Origin: Pseudomonadota bacterium
Lineage (GTDB): Bacteria > Pseudomonadota > Gammaproteobacteria > Steroidobacterales > Steroidobacteraceae
Direction of reading: 5' to 3'
DNA length: 13,210 nt
Assembly (NCBI GenBank): GCA_021808195.1
Contig: JAKBCE010000065.1
Coordinates: 1-13,210 of the forward strand
Shown: positions 6,126-13,210 of the stretch, piece by piece
Layout of the letters: each line of letters opens with the position of its first letter
Position numbering within the stretch: position 1 is the first letter of the stretch
Notes under the pieces: model-generated
Database searches by the model: none
What the model was told of the DNA's origin: nothing
Seen by the model: the letters and a program-made list of their open reading frames with translations, nothing else
Position numbers and translations under genes: made by a program

Positions 6126-8099
6126 ATGACGTATTTCGTTACCGGGGGCACGGGCTTCATCGGCCGACACCTCGTCGAAAAACTCACTGCGCGCGGTGAC
6201 CAGGTTCATCTGCTCGTACGAGCCGGGTCGCACTCGAAGTTCGAGCGCGTCGTGCGGCAGTGCGGTGACCGCGGTCACCTGGTTTCGGCGGTCGAAGGGG
6301 ATCTCGGTGCACCCGGTCTGGGTATTGCAGATCAGCAGCGCGCCGCGCTGTTCGGCCGCATCTCGCATGTCTTTCACCTCGGGGCACTGTACGATCTGCT
6401 CGCGGAGGATGGGGAGCTCGTGCGCAGCAACGTCGCCGGCACGGAACATGCGTTGGCGTTCGCTCAGGAGATCAATGCCGGCTGCTTTCACTTCGTGAGC
6501 TCGATCGCGGCCGCCGGCCGGTATCGCGGCACCTTCACCGAAGAGATGTTCGCTGAGGCCGGGCCGCTCGATCACCCGTACTTTCGGACCAAGCACGAAG
6601 CCGAAGCGCTGGTGCGCACGACCTGTCGGATTCCCTGGCAGATCTACCGGCCCGGCATGGTCGTCGGTCATTCGATGTCCGGCGAGATGGACAAGATCGA
6701 CGGACCGTACTACCTGTTCAAGCTCATACAGCAGCTGCGCGCGGCGCTGCCGCGCTGGATGCCGCTCGTCGGCATTGCCGGCGGGCACGTCAATCTGGTG
6801 CCGGTCGACTTCGTCGCCGCGGCGCTCGACCGGCTGGCGCACGTGGAGGGCCTGCATGGGCGCTGCTTCCACCTCACCGATCCGCACGACTACCGGGTGG
6901 GCGATGTGCTGGACCTTTTTGCCGAGGCCGCCCATGCGCCGCGGATGCGCCTGAAGCTCGACCCTAGGGTGATCGATGCGCTGGCGCTCGGCGCGCGCGT
7001 GCCGCGCGAGGCGCTCGAACCGATCGGGCGCGTCATTGATGAGCTGCTGAGTGACGCCGGGGTCCCGAGTGCGCTCGTGAGGCTGATCGATCATCCGACC
7101 ACCTTCGATTGTCGCCATGCCCAGGAGGTGCTCGCGCCGGTGGGCATCCAGGTGCCCCCGCTCGCCCAGTACGCCTGGCGGCTGTGGGATTTCTGGGAGC
7201 GGCAGCTCGATCCGGACCTCTCGCGCGAGCAGCGGCTGCGCCGCGCGGTGCGCGGCAAGACCGTGCTGGTGACCGGCGGGTCCTCCGGCATCGGCCTTGC
7301 GAGTGCCCGCAAGCTCGGTGCAGCTGGGGCGCGCATCATTCTCGTTGCACGCGATGCGCAGCGACTCGAGCAGGTGCGCGCGGAACTCGCCGCCGCGGGT
7401 GCGGAGGTCAGCGTGTTCGCCTGTGATCTGACCGAGCCGTCCGCGACGGACGAACTCATCCGCTGGCTCTCGGCCCGGGAACATCCGCTCGACATCCTGA
7501 TCAACAACGCCGGACATTCGATCCGCCGCGGCATCGATGCGTCGTACGGCCGGCTGCACGACTTCGAGCGTCTGATGCAGGTGAACTATCTGGCGGCCGT
7601 GCGGCTCACGCTCGGGGTACTGCCGTCGATGACGGCGCGCGCCAGTGGTCACGTCATCAGCATCTCCTCCATCGGGGTGCTCACGCATGCCAGCCGCTTC
7701 GCCGCCTACAATGCCTCCAAGGCGGCACTGGAGGCCTTCACCCGCTGTGCCTCGGGCGAGTTTTCCGCCCGCGGGGTGCGCTTCACGGTGGTGAATCTGC
7801 CGCTGGTGCGCACTCCGATGGTGGCGCCGACCAAGATGTACGACGCCTTTGTCCTGCTCAGCCCGGAGCAGGCCGCCGATCTGGTCTGCGACGCCGTGGT
7901 GCGCAAGCCGGAGCGGCTCTCGACCGGTCTCGGTCGGTTTGCGCAGATCGTCGATTTTCTCGCCCCGCAGGTGACCCGGGCCGTCATGGGCGAGAGCTTC
8001 CGGATGTTCCCGGATTCGCAGGCCGCCGGCGGTCCGGCGGACAGCATGACCCCGGAGGCCCGTGCATTCGCCGCGCTGCTGCGCCAGCTGCACTTCTGA
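6126..8099 (+). CDS. Two-domain fatty acyl-CoA reductase (alcohol-forming)
   Basis: A 657-residue fusion of two short-chain dehydrogenase/reductase domains. The N-terminal extended-SDR half has the nucleotide motif TGGTGFIG (6-13), FHFVSSIAAAG (121-131) and an active-site Tyr152-x3-Lys156 in HPYFRTKHEAE. The C-terminal classical-SDR half (from about 375) has TGGSSGIG (383-390), NNAG (460-463), Ser515 and Tyr528-x3-Lys532. The order, the length near 660 and blocks such as GHSMSGEMDKIDGPYY and RMFPDS match, from memory, the Marinobacter reductase Maqu_2220, which reduces fatty acyl-CoA or acyl-ACP to fatty alcohol with NADPH; mycobacterial AcrA1-type proteins are more distant relatives. Both catalytic sets are intact. 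It is divergent from WS/DGAT, which would use its alcohol product. It ends 9 bp from the convergent sulfotransferase gene. Confidence 0.93.
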   Translation: MTYFVTGGTGFIGRHLVEKLTARGDQVHLLVRAGSHSKFERVVRQCGDRGHLVSAVEGDLGAPGLGIADQQRAALFGRISHVFHLGALYDLLAEDGELVRSNVAGTEHALAFAQEINAGCFHFVSSIAAAGRYRGTFTEEMFAEAGPLDHPYFRTKHEAEALVRTTCRIPWQIYRPGMVVGHSMSGEMDKIDGPYYLFKLIQQLRAALPRWMPLVGIAGGHVNLVPVDFVAAALDRLAHVEGLHGRCFHLTDPHDYRVGDVLDLFAEAAHAPRMRLKLDPRVIDALALGARVPREALEPIGRVIDELLSDAGVPSALVRLIDHPTTFDCRHAQEVLAPVGIQVPPLAQYAWRLWDFWERQLDPDLSREQRLRRAVRGKTVLVTGGSSGIGLASARKLGAAGARIILVARDAQRLEQVRAELAAAGAEVSVFACDLTEPSATDELIRWLSAREHPLDILINNAGHSIRRGIDASYGRLHDFERLMQVNYLAAVRLTLGVLPSMTARASGHVISISSIGVLTHASRFAAYNASKAALEAFTRCASGEFSARGVRFTVVNLPLVRTPMVAPTKMYDAFVLLSPEQAADLVCDAVVRKPERLSTGLGRFAQIVDFLAPQVTRAVMGESFRMFPDSQAAGGPADSMTPEARAFAALLRQLHF

Positions 8100-8108
8100 G
8101 TGACGCCC

Positions 8109-10094
8109 TCACCGCGGCGCCAGGTCCCCGAGGGCCGCGGCAAGCGGCCCGAGCCAGGGCGCGAAGTGGCGCCATTGGTGCAGTCCCCGGGTGTCGATGG
8201 GACGGCGGACCTGCTCGGAGCTCGCAGTGTGCACCCGGCGCGCCGTCTTGTAGAACTCCAGGCAGGATGATTCGAAGGGCAGGCCGCAGAACTCGAGCAC
8301 TCGGCGGACCTGGGCTTCGAAGTCCGTCACCAGCAGCTCATGCTGAACACGCAGCACCCTGCCGGGCAGCACGGCGTCCCAATGCGTCATCAATTCGACG
8401 TAGGTGCGGTAGTAGCGCGCAATGTCCTCGAAGGAATAGGTGAACGGCTGACCGGAGGCGAACAGCTGCTTGAAGTTGCTGAAGCAGCAGGCCATCGGCT
8501 CGCGGCGCGCATCGATGATCCGGGCCCTGGGGAACATCAGGTGAATCAGCCCGAGGTGACGGAAGTTGTTCGGCATCTTGTCGATGAAGCGGGGCGCGCC
8601 GTGACGGTACAGCGAGGTGTCCTGCAGGTACTCCCCGGCGAAGCGTCTGAAATCCCCGCCAATCAGCTCGCCCAGCACCGCCGGGTAGCGCGGCTCGGGC
8701 TCACCGCCGCGGCCTTGCAGCTGCTGCACGAGGCGCGCGATGTCCGACAGCTCCATCGTCCCTTCCACCTGGGAGTGTGAGGCGAGGATCTGCTCGATAA
8801 GAGTCGAGCCGGCCCGCGGCAGTCCGACGATGAAGATGGGGGCCTCGCTCGGGGAGCCCCAGCCGAGGCGCTCGGCAAAGAACTCCCGCGTGCACACCTC
8901 GATCTGCCGCCGCGTGTTGCCCTCGATGAACTCGGGTTGATAGCGGATTTCGCGCCGCTTCAGCGCATTGCCGCGTTCGTAGCAGGCGAATGATTCGGCG
9001 TATTCACCCCGGTCCTCCAGCGCTTTGCCGAGCGCGAAGCACAGATGGAACCGATCGGTGACCGAAATGCCCGTGGCGCCCTCGGCACGACGCATCTCGG
9101 CAATTTCGGCTGCGGAAAATCGATAGGTCTTCAGGTTCGCAAGACTCCAGTACGCATCCCCGTAGCCGCTGCGACAGGCCGCTGCCCGACGGTACGCCGC
9201 GATGGCCTCGCCCTGGCGGCCCAGAGTCTTCAACGTGTGGCCCACGGACAGGTGCAGCTCGGGATGCTCGGGCATCTCCTGAAGGAGAGCGCCATACAGG
9301 TGCAGGGCCTGCTCGCATTCGCCGAGTTCGGTGCAAAGGGTCGCCTGCGCGGTCCGATAGGCGCGGTTGTCCGGCTCCTCCTTAAGCAGAATCGCCAGCT
9401 GCTCTCGTGCCAGCCGGTGCTTGTGTCGTTGCATCAGCACCTGGAGGTAATCGAAGCGGGCGGCCGCATAGCCCGGCTCCAGGGCGAGCACGCTCTCGAG
9501 GAGCAGTTCGGCATCATCGAGCACGTCGAGCTTCAGGCCGATCTGCGCCAGCAACCGCATGCCCTCGATGTGATCCCCGCGCATGCGCAGGTACTGGCGC
9601 ACCAGTTGTTCGGCCGCCTCGATCTCCCCGTCGGCAAACATGCTGCGCGCCGTCACGATGTCCGCAGGCAGCGAAGAGAGCTTCGCGACGTGCGCTGCTG
9701 CATTCGCAGCGTCCGTGTTGCGTCCTCGCATCCGGTAGAGCGATGCCAGCGCCCGCCAGCTTGCCGGCAGCGCCGGGTTCAGATGGACCGCACGTTCGAA
9801 CGCCTCTATGGCGGCGTCAGCGCGCCTCTGCAGGACATGGCAATGCCCTCGCTCCTGATACAGCCGCGGGTATTTCGGGTGATGCACCTCGAGTGAATCG
9901 AGTGTCTCGAGTGCCGCGCCGACCTGTCCCTGCAGTCGCTGGACGACCGCCAGAAGATACAGTCCGTCCCGTTCGTGAGGCCGATCAGCGAGCAGGGTGC
10001 GCGCGGCGTGCTCGGCCTGCACGAACTCGCCGTGCTCGAGACAGTGGCGGGCATGAGAGGCGGCGGATTCACCGCTTTTGACATTCGCGGACAT
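8109..10094 (-). CDS. TPR-repeat sulfotransferase-family protein
   Basis: A 661-residue protein. The N-terminal about 390 residues are tetratricopeptide repeats (for example ADAAIEAFERAVHLNPALPASWRALA). The C-terminal domain (about 415-661) is sulfotransferase-like: the 5'-phosphosulfate loop GLPRAGST (424-431) follows IFIV, FIDKMPNNF lies at 503-511, and the 3'-phosphate motif is in RREPMACCFSNFK (530-542) with Ser539. Such proteins should transfer sulfate from PAPS, with the repeats holding a partner or substrate; the acceptor is unknown. The frame stays open to an ATG at 10178, adding 28 residues. I choose 10094 because the added part is AT-rich and of odd composition. Neither start has a good ribosome-binding site. 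The gene is divergent from a TonB-dependent receptor, a pairing I recall as common in this kind of organism. Confidence 0.88.
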   Translation of the reverse strand: MSANVKSGESAASHARHCLEHGEFVQAEHAARTLLADRPHERDGLYLLAVVQRLQGQVGAALETLDSLEVHHPKYPRLYQERGHCHVLQRRADAAIEAFERAVHLNPALPASWRALASLYRMRGRNTDAANAAAHVAKLSSLPADIVTARSMFADGEIEAAEQLVRQYLRMRGDHIEGMRLLAQIGLKLDVLDDAELLLESVLALEPGYAAARFDYLQVLMQRHKHRLAREQLAILLKEEPDNRAYRTAQATLCTELGECEQALHLYGALLQEMPEHPELHLSVGHTLKTLGRQGEAIAAYRRAAACRSGYGDAYWSLANLKTYRFSAAEIAEMRRAEGATGISVTDRFHLCFALGKALEDRGEYAESFACYERGNALKRREIRYQPEFIEGNTRRQIEVCTREFFAERLGWGSPSEAPIFIVGLPRAGSTLIEQILASHSQVEGTMELSDIARLVQQLQGRGGEPEPRYPAVLGELIGGDFRRFAGEYLQDTSLYRHGAPRFIDKMPNNFRHLGLIHLMFPRARIIDARREPMACCFSNFKQLFASGQPFTYSFEDIARYYRTYVELMTHWDAVLPGRVLRVQHELLVTDFEAQVRRVLEFCGLPFESSCLEFYKTARRVHTASSEQVRRPIDTRGLHQWRHFAPWLGPLAAALGDLAPR

Positions 10095-10211
10095 TAAATA
10101 GACCGAAATATTTGTCGAAATATGAAAACCAGTGGGCAGTTTAACCGGTAATTCAAGGCGTTTGCGCATCAACTGCATGTCATGAAGGGGAAAAGTCGGG
10201 GGGACTTCGGG

Positions 10212-10240
10212 TTTTCATTTGGGGTTCAGCTTGCTAAACT
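10212..10240 (+). promoter_or_regulatory. Candidate sigma-70 promoter for the TonB-dependent receptor
   Basis: The -35-like TTTTCA (10212-10217) and the -10-like TAAACT (10235-10240) are 17 bp apart, and the -10 is preceded by TGC (an extended -10). Each hexamer matches four of six consensus bases. If it is used, the receptor mRNA would have a leader of roughly 350 nt. A palindrome (10237-10250) overlaps the -10 element and the likely start point, a classic place for a repressor. It was found by eye; other promoters nearer the gene are possible. Confidence 0.35.
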
Positions 10241-10250
10241 GCGTGCAGTT
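10237..10250. promoter_or_regulatory. Palindrome AACTGC-GT-GCAGTT, candidate operator
   Basis: Perfect 6-bp arms around a 2-bp centre. The half-site recurs at 10171-10176 (AACTGC) and at 10136-10141 (GCAGTT), so the stretch 10136-10250 carries four copies. It overlaps the candidate -10 element. No regulator gene is nearby to name. Confidence 0.4.
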
Positions 10251-10314
10251 GGACGGGCCGTGACCTCGATAGTGTTGGCGAATGCATCAGTATCGAGCCG
10301 AGGACGCGACCGTC

Positions 10315-10328
10315 ATTTCAGCTGAAAT
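10315..10328. promoter_or_regulatory. Perfect 14-bp palindrome ATTTCAGCTGAAAT
   Basis: All 14 bases are self-complementary. Flanking CGT (10311-10313) and ACG (10329-10331) extend the symmetry with one bulged C. It could be a dimeric regulator site or, in RNA, a small stem with an AGCT loop. Confidence 0.45.
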
Positions 10329-10482
10329 ACGCTGAGATTCCTGCGCATTCGGCTCACGCTCGGCGCGTGAGATCGAGAACGGTCGTCGCGGCACGCAGAG
10401 TGCGGGATTGCAGGATCCATTGCCCGACGGACAAAACAATGACGTACCCGGCGGGCATGTTCGCTAGTCATGGCCATGGTCC

Positions 10483-10512
10483 GGCGCGCGTGCGCGCGCC
10501 CGACGTGTCGGG
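10483..10512. repeat. Two overlapping GC-rich palindromes
   Basis: GGCGCGCG-TG-CGCGCGCC (10483-10500) shares two bases with CCCGAC-GT-GTCGGG (10499-10512). In a receptor mRNA leader these would form two mutually exclusive hairpins about 90-115 nt before the start codon. No T-run follows, so there is no intrinsic terminator. GC-rich DNA favours such symmetry, so the function is uncertain. Confidence 0.4.
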
Positions 10513-10600
10513 TTCATCTGCCGGCTGCGGCCCCCGATGGGAGCGGGGCTGCTGCGGGGAGGAGCAATAACACAAGATGGTTCGCCTGCAGAGGTAGTAC

Positions 10601-13210
10601 ATGAAATCCAGTCAGAAGGTCTCGAGGACCGTCGCAGCCATTCTCGCTGCGTCGGGTGTTCATGCCGCGTGTGCGGCCGTGGCGCCCGCACCCACCATCG
10701 CAATGCCGGTCGCGGGGTCCGCGCAACTGCAGGAAGTGGTCGTAACGGCGCAGCGCAGATCGCAGAACATCCAGAATGTGCCGATCACCATGGAGGCCAT
10801 CACGGGCAAGACGCTTCAGGCGCTGCACGTGCAGACGTTCTCCGACTACGTGAAGTATCTGCCGAACGTGACGACCGGATCGGCCGGGCCGGGCAATGGC
10901 CTGATCTTCATGCGTGGTCTTTCGGATGGGGTCGTGGCCACCCAGGGTCAGGGGACCATCGGAAATTTCCCGAACGTTGCGGTGTACCTGGATGACTCCT
11001 CGGCCCTGCAGCCGGGACGGGACCTGGATATCTACGCGGTCGACCTGAAGCGTGTGGAGGTGCTCGAAGGACCGCAGGGCACGCTCTTCGGTGCGGGCGC
11101 CGAGGCCGGCGTGGTGCGCTTCATCACGAATAAGCCGAATCTCTATGCCACGCAGGTCAACGTCAACGCCGGCTATGGAGTCACCGCGCACGGGGATCCG
11201 AACCACAATCTCAATGCGGTGTTCAACTGGCCGATCATTCCGGGCAAGCTTGCCGCCCGCGTGGTCTGGTTCACCGACCATCGTGGCGGGTACATTAACA
11301 ATCTGCCGGCGACTTTCAGCCGCAGCCCCAGAGACGTTGGTCTCGTCTACGAGAACGGCGGCGTTGTTCCGACCAACAGCGTCACGATCAACAATTACCA
11401 GATCGCGGGCAATGCGATCAATCCGCTCGATTACGGCGGTGTGCGCGCAGAAGTCAAATACAAGATCAACGACGACTGGAACGTGCTCGTCAGCGAGATG
11501 TATCAGGACATGAATGCGCAGGGGGTCTTCTACGAGATGCCCTACGGGTCCTATGGTCCGGACGTCGGTTCAGCTCAGGCCTACGTCGTGCCCGGGAGTA
11601 TCTCCTCGCAACATCCTTCCGGCATCGTGGTCGGGCCGTATCACGGTTCGCCGCTGCCGCCGCTCTCGGTGAACCTGTTCAACCCGTCGTACAACAAGGA
11701 TCGATGGGAGAACACGGAGGTGCGGGTCAAGGGCAAGGTCGGACCACTGAGCCTGGTGTATGCCGGCGTATATCTCGATCGGCACACCGAGCAGGCGGGC
11801 GACTACACGAACTACGCACGCGGCCGCTACGGCTACTATTACCAGTGCACGGGTGTGTCATTCAGTGCAGCGACGGGCAATGCGGGGGCGACGTGCTACT
11901 CGCCGCGCTCGGCCTGGCACGATAACACGCACAACACGCACTTCTCGCAGGAGATCCGGCTGAGCACGCCGGACAACTGGCGGCTGCGCGGCGTCGCGGG
12001 ACTGTATTACGAGGATTACAAGCTCTACGGGCTCACGCAGTGGAACTACAATACGCTGCCGGAGTGCTCACCGAGCGGAGCGACGACCGGGTGCCTTCTG
12101 CCGAAGGTGACCTTCCCGAGCATGCCGTATCAGTCCGGTCCGAACGGCTTTGCGACCCAGCCAGCGTTCTTCGATGACAGCGTGCGGACCTTCATCCAGC
12201 GGGCGGCCTACCTGTCGGCGAGTTTCGACATCGTGCCGCACCGGCTCACGATCACAGGTGGCGTGCGGTACTTCCAGATGTCGAATTCCGAGGCGGGCGG
12301 CTCGGAGGGGAGCTTCTATTGCGAGAAATACACCGCCTCGAGCTATTACGGGCAGTGCCTGACTTCGAACGTCACGGACTTCAATCCGAATGACCGCAAC
12401 CTCGGGGCTTTGGCGAGCGACCCGAATCTGGTGTACACGTCGACCAATCATCTGCGCGAGACCGGTATGCGCGGGCGCGCCAATCTCACCTGGCACATCA
12501 CGCCGCAGATCATGGCGTATTACACCTATTCACAAGGCTTCAGGCCGGGCGGGTTCAACCGTGGGACGGGGCTATATCTGCCGGACCAGAACGGTAATCC
12601 GCAGTGGCGGCGGCCGGCGACCTACCTGTCGGACAATCTCACCAATAACGAGATCGGCTGGAAGACGCGCTGGTGGAACAATCGCGTCCAGGTGGACGGC
12701 TCGCTGTACCAGGAGAACTGGAGCCACACGCAGGTGGATGTCTTCTGCCCGCAGTGCGGATTCGGAAACCTCAGCTTCGTCACCAATGGGGCCGATTACC
12801 GGGTGCGGGGCGTTGAGCTCGCGATTGACGCACTGCCGATGCGCGGATTATCGGTGCATGCGGCCGCGTCCTGGAACAGCGGCGAGCAGACCAATGCGCC
12901 GCGGCTGACGGACAACGTCAAGGGCAGTGCGAATTACGGCAAGCCGATCACGGTGTACTACTCCGGCGGACAGGCGATCCCGGTGCCGAACGTGTTCGGT
13001 GCGATCGGGACGCCACTCGCGGACTCGCCGCCGTTCTCGGTGAATATGCGGGTGCGCTACGAGTGGGCGATGGGGGACTATCTGCCGTTCGTGCAGGTCG
13101 GCTTCCAGCACCGGGCACATTCTTATTCCCCGACCGGTGAGATCGAGACGGACATCCAGCCGTCCTGGACGACCTACGACGCATCGATTGGTGTGTCGAA
13201 GGGGCCGTGG
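10601..13210 (+). CDS. TonB-dependent outer-membrane receptor (3' end missing)
   Basis: 870 residues are present and the frame is open at the window end, so the last strands are missing. A signal peptide (about 1-25) precedes a TonB box and plug start, LQEVVVTAQRR (43-53). The plug continues to DLKRVEVLEGPQGTLFGAGA (148-167) and VRFITNKP (172-179), both standard. The rest is beta-barrel with alternating aromatic and polar strands, including YSQGFRPGGFNRG (643-655). The family imports siderophores, sugars, cobalamin or other large substrates using TonB energy; the substrate here is not identifiable. The start is set by GAGG (10591-10594) 6 nt before the ATG. Eight cysteines fall in four close pairs (416/432, 489/498, 574/586, 716/719), probably in outer loops. 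It is divergent from the TPR-sulfotransferase. Confidence 0.94.
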   Translation, partial: MKSSQKVSRTVAAILAASGVHAACAAVAPAPTIAMPVAGSAQLQEVVVTAQRRSQNIQNVPITMEAITGKTLQALHVQTFSDYVKYLPNVTTGSAGPGNGLIFMRGLSDGVVATQGQGTIGNFPNVAVYLDDSSALQPGRDLDIYAVDLKRVEVLEGPQGTLFGAGAEAGVVRFITNKPNLYATQVNVNAGYGVTAHGDPNHNLNAVFNWPIIPGKLAARVVWFTDHRGGYINNLPATFSRSPRDVGLVYENGGVVPTNSVTINNYQIAGNAINPLDYGGVRAEVKYKINDDWNVLVSEMYQDMNAQGVFYEMPYGSYGPDVGSAQAYVVPGSISSQHPSGIVVGPYHGSPLPPLSVNLFNPSYNKDRWENTEVRVKGKVGPLSLVYAGVYLDRHTEQAGDYTNYARGRYGYYYQCTGVSFSAATGNAGATCYSPRSAWHDNTHNTHFSQEIRLSTPDNWRLRGVAGLYYEDYKLYGLTQWNYNTLPECSPSGATTGCLLPKVTFPSMPYQSGPNGFATQPAFFDDSVRTFIQRAAYLSASFDIVPHRLTITGGVRYFQMSNSEAGGSEGSFYCEKYTASSYYGQCLTSNVTDFNPNDRNLGALASDPNLVYTSTNHLRETGMRGRANLTWHITPQIMAYYTYSQGFRPGGFNRGTGLYLPDQNGNPQWRRPATYLSDNLTNNEIGWKTRWWNNRVQVDGSLYQENWSHTQVDVFCPQCGFGNLSFVTNGADYRVRGVELAIDALPMRGLSVHAAASWNSGEQTNAPRLTDNVKGSANYGKPITVYYSGGQAIPVPNVFGAIGTPLADSPPFSVNMRVRYEWAMGDYLPFVQVGFQHRAHSYSPTGEIETDIQPSWTTYDASIGVSKGPW

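Larger units (their letters stand above)
10095..10600. promoter_or_regulatory. Divergent non-coding region with several palindromes
   Basis: A 506-bp gap between the divergent sulfotransferase and receptor genes. The part at 10095-10130 is much more AT-rich than the surroundings, as promoter DNA often is. AACTGC half-sites occur four times between 10136 and 10250, in both orientations. Four perfect palindromes are visible: 10237-10250, 10315-10328, 10483-10500 and 10499-10512, listed separately. An inverted repeat CTCGATA (10265-10271) and TATCGAG (10291-10297) is also present. I find no RNA gene. A 43-codon frame from ATG 10439 to the stop at 10568-10570 could be a leader but looks like chance. 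Confidence 0.6.

Noticed and set aside
6099..8093. 664-codon open frame on the minus strand across the acyl-CoA reductase gene
   Set aside because: It is antisense to a protein with two complete SDR motif sets; the translation is Arg/His/Gly-rich with no recognisable domain, as expected of a mirror frame in GC-rich DNA.
8132..8150. GGGCCGC-GGCAA-GCGGCCC hairpin just after the reductase stop
   Set aside because: It lies inside the 3' coding end of the sulfotransferase gene (Ala/Leu/Gly codons) and has no T-run; it may be chance, so I do not call it a terminator.
9045..9896. 283-codon plus-strand frame in the sulfotransferase gene
   Set aside because: It is antisense to clear TPR repeats and has no recognisable domain.
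10367..10570. 67-codon plus-strand frame (or 43 codons from ATG 10439) before the receptor
   Set aside because: The ribosome-binding site is weak, the composition is Gly/Arg/Cys-rich, and it overlaps the GC palindromes; there is no evidence that it is translated.
10514..11281. 255-codon minus-strand frame opposite the receptor start
   Set aside because: It is antisense to the signal peptide, TonB box and plug of the receptor; it is His/Arg-rich shadow sequence.
1..13210. Mobile element, CRISPR array, tRNA or rRNA
   Set aside because: I looked for transposase or integrase motifs, regularly spaced repeats and tRNA-like cloverleaf ends and saw none.

Overview
The window is GC-rich, densely packed bacterial chromosome. 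The protein families present (WS/DGAT, two-domain fatty acyl-CoA reductase, PhaF/PhaI-type phasin, TPR-sulfotransferase, TonB-dependent receptor with an EVVVTAQRR-type TonB box) point to a Gram-negative proteobacterium. My best guess is a gammaproteobacterium of the Nevskiales/Steroidobacter type, but this comes from family knowledge and not from a marker gene.

Layout. Positions 1-236 hold no gene but contain a perfect 18-bp inverted repeat (39-80). Positions 237-3579 are a tight leftward operon with gaps of 3, 6 and 1 nt. In transcription order it encodes a phasin, a patatin-like phospholipase, a membrane-anchored alpha/beta-hydrolase lipase, and a conserved protein of unknown function with an FFLEELY-like motif. 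Positions 3712-4575 carry a rightward helical-repeat (TPR-like) protein divergent from the phasin. It converges with a leftward wax ester synthase/diacylglycerol acyltransferase (4589-6037). Only 88 bp upstream and divergent lies a two-domain fatty acyl-CoA reductase (6126-8099). A leftward TPR-sulfotransferase follows (8109-10094), then a 506-bp non-coding region with several perfect palindromes, then a rightward TonB-dependent receptor (from 10601) that is cut by the window end.

How the genes fit together. Positions 237-8099 read as a storage-lipid locus. The reductase can turn fatty acyl-CoA into fatty alcohol, and WS/DGAT can join that alcohol (or diacylglycerol) to another acyl-CoA to give wax ester (or triacylglycerol). 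The phasin could coat the granule, and the patatin and the lipase could release acyl chains again. The last gene of the operon (FFLEELY-like) and the TPR-like gene 3712-4575 have no known function and become candidates for lipid-body roles by position. No PHA synthase (phaC) gene is present, so whether the phasin coats PHA or neutral-lipid bodies is open. The right third (TPR-sulfotransferase and TonB-dependent receptor, divergent) looks like a separate outer-membrane uptake unit.

All functional calls rest on motifs read by eye and on remembered families; no search was run.
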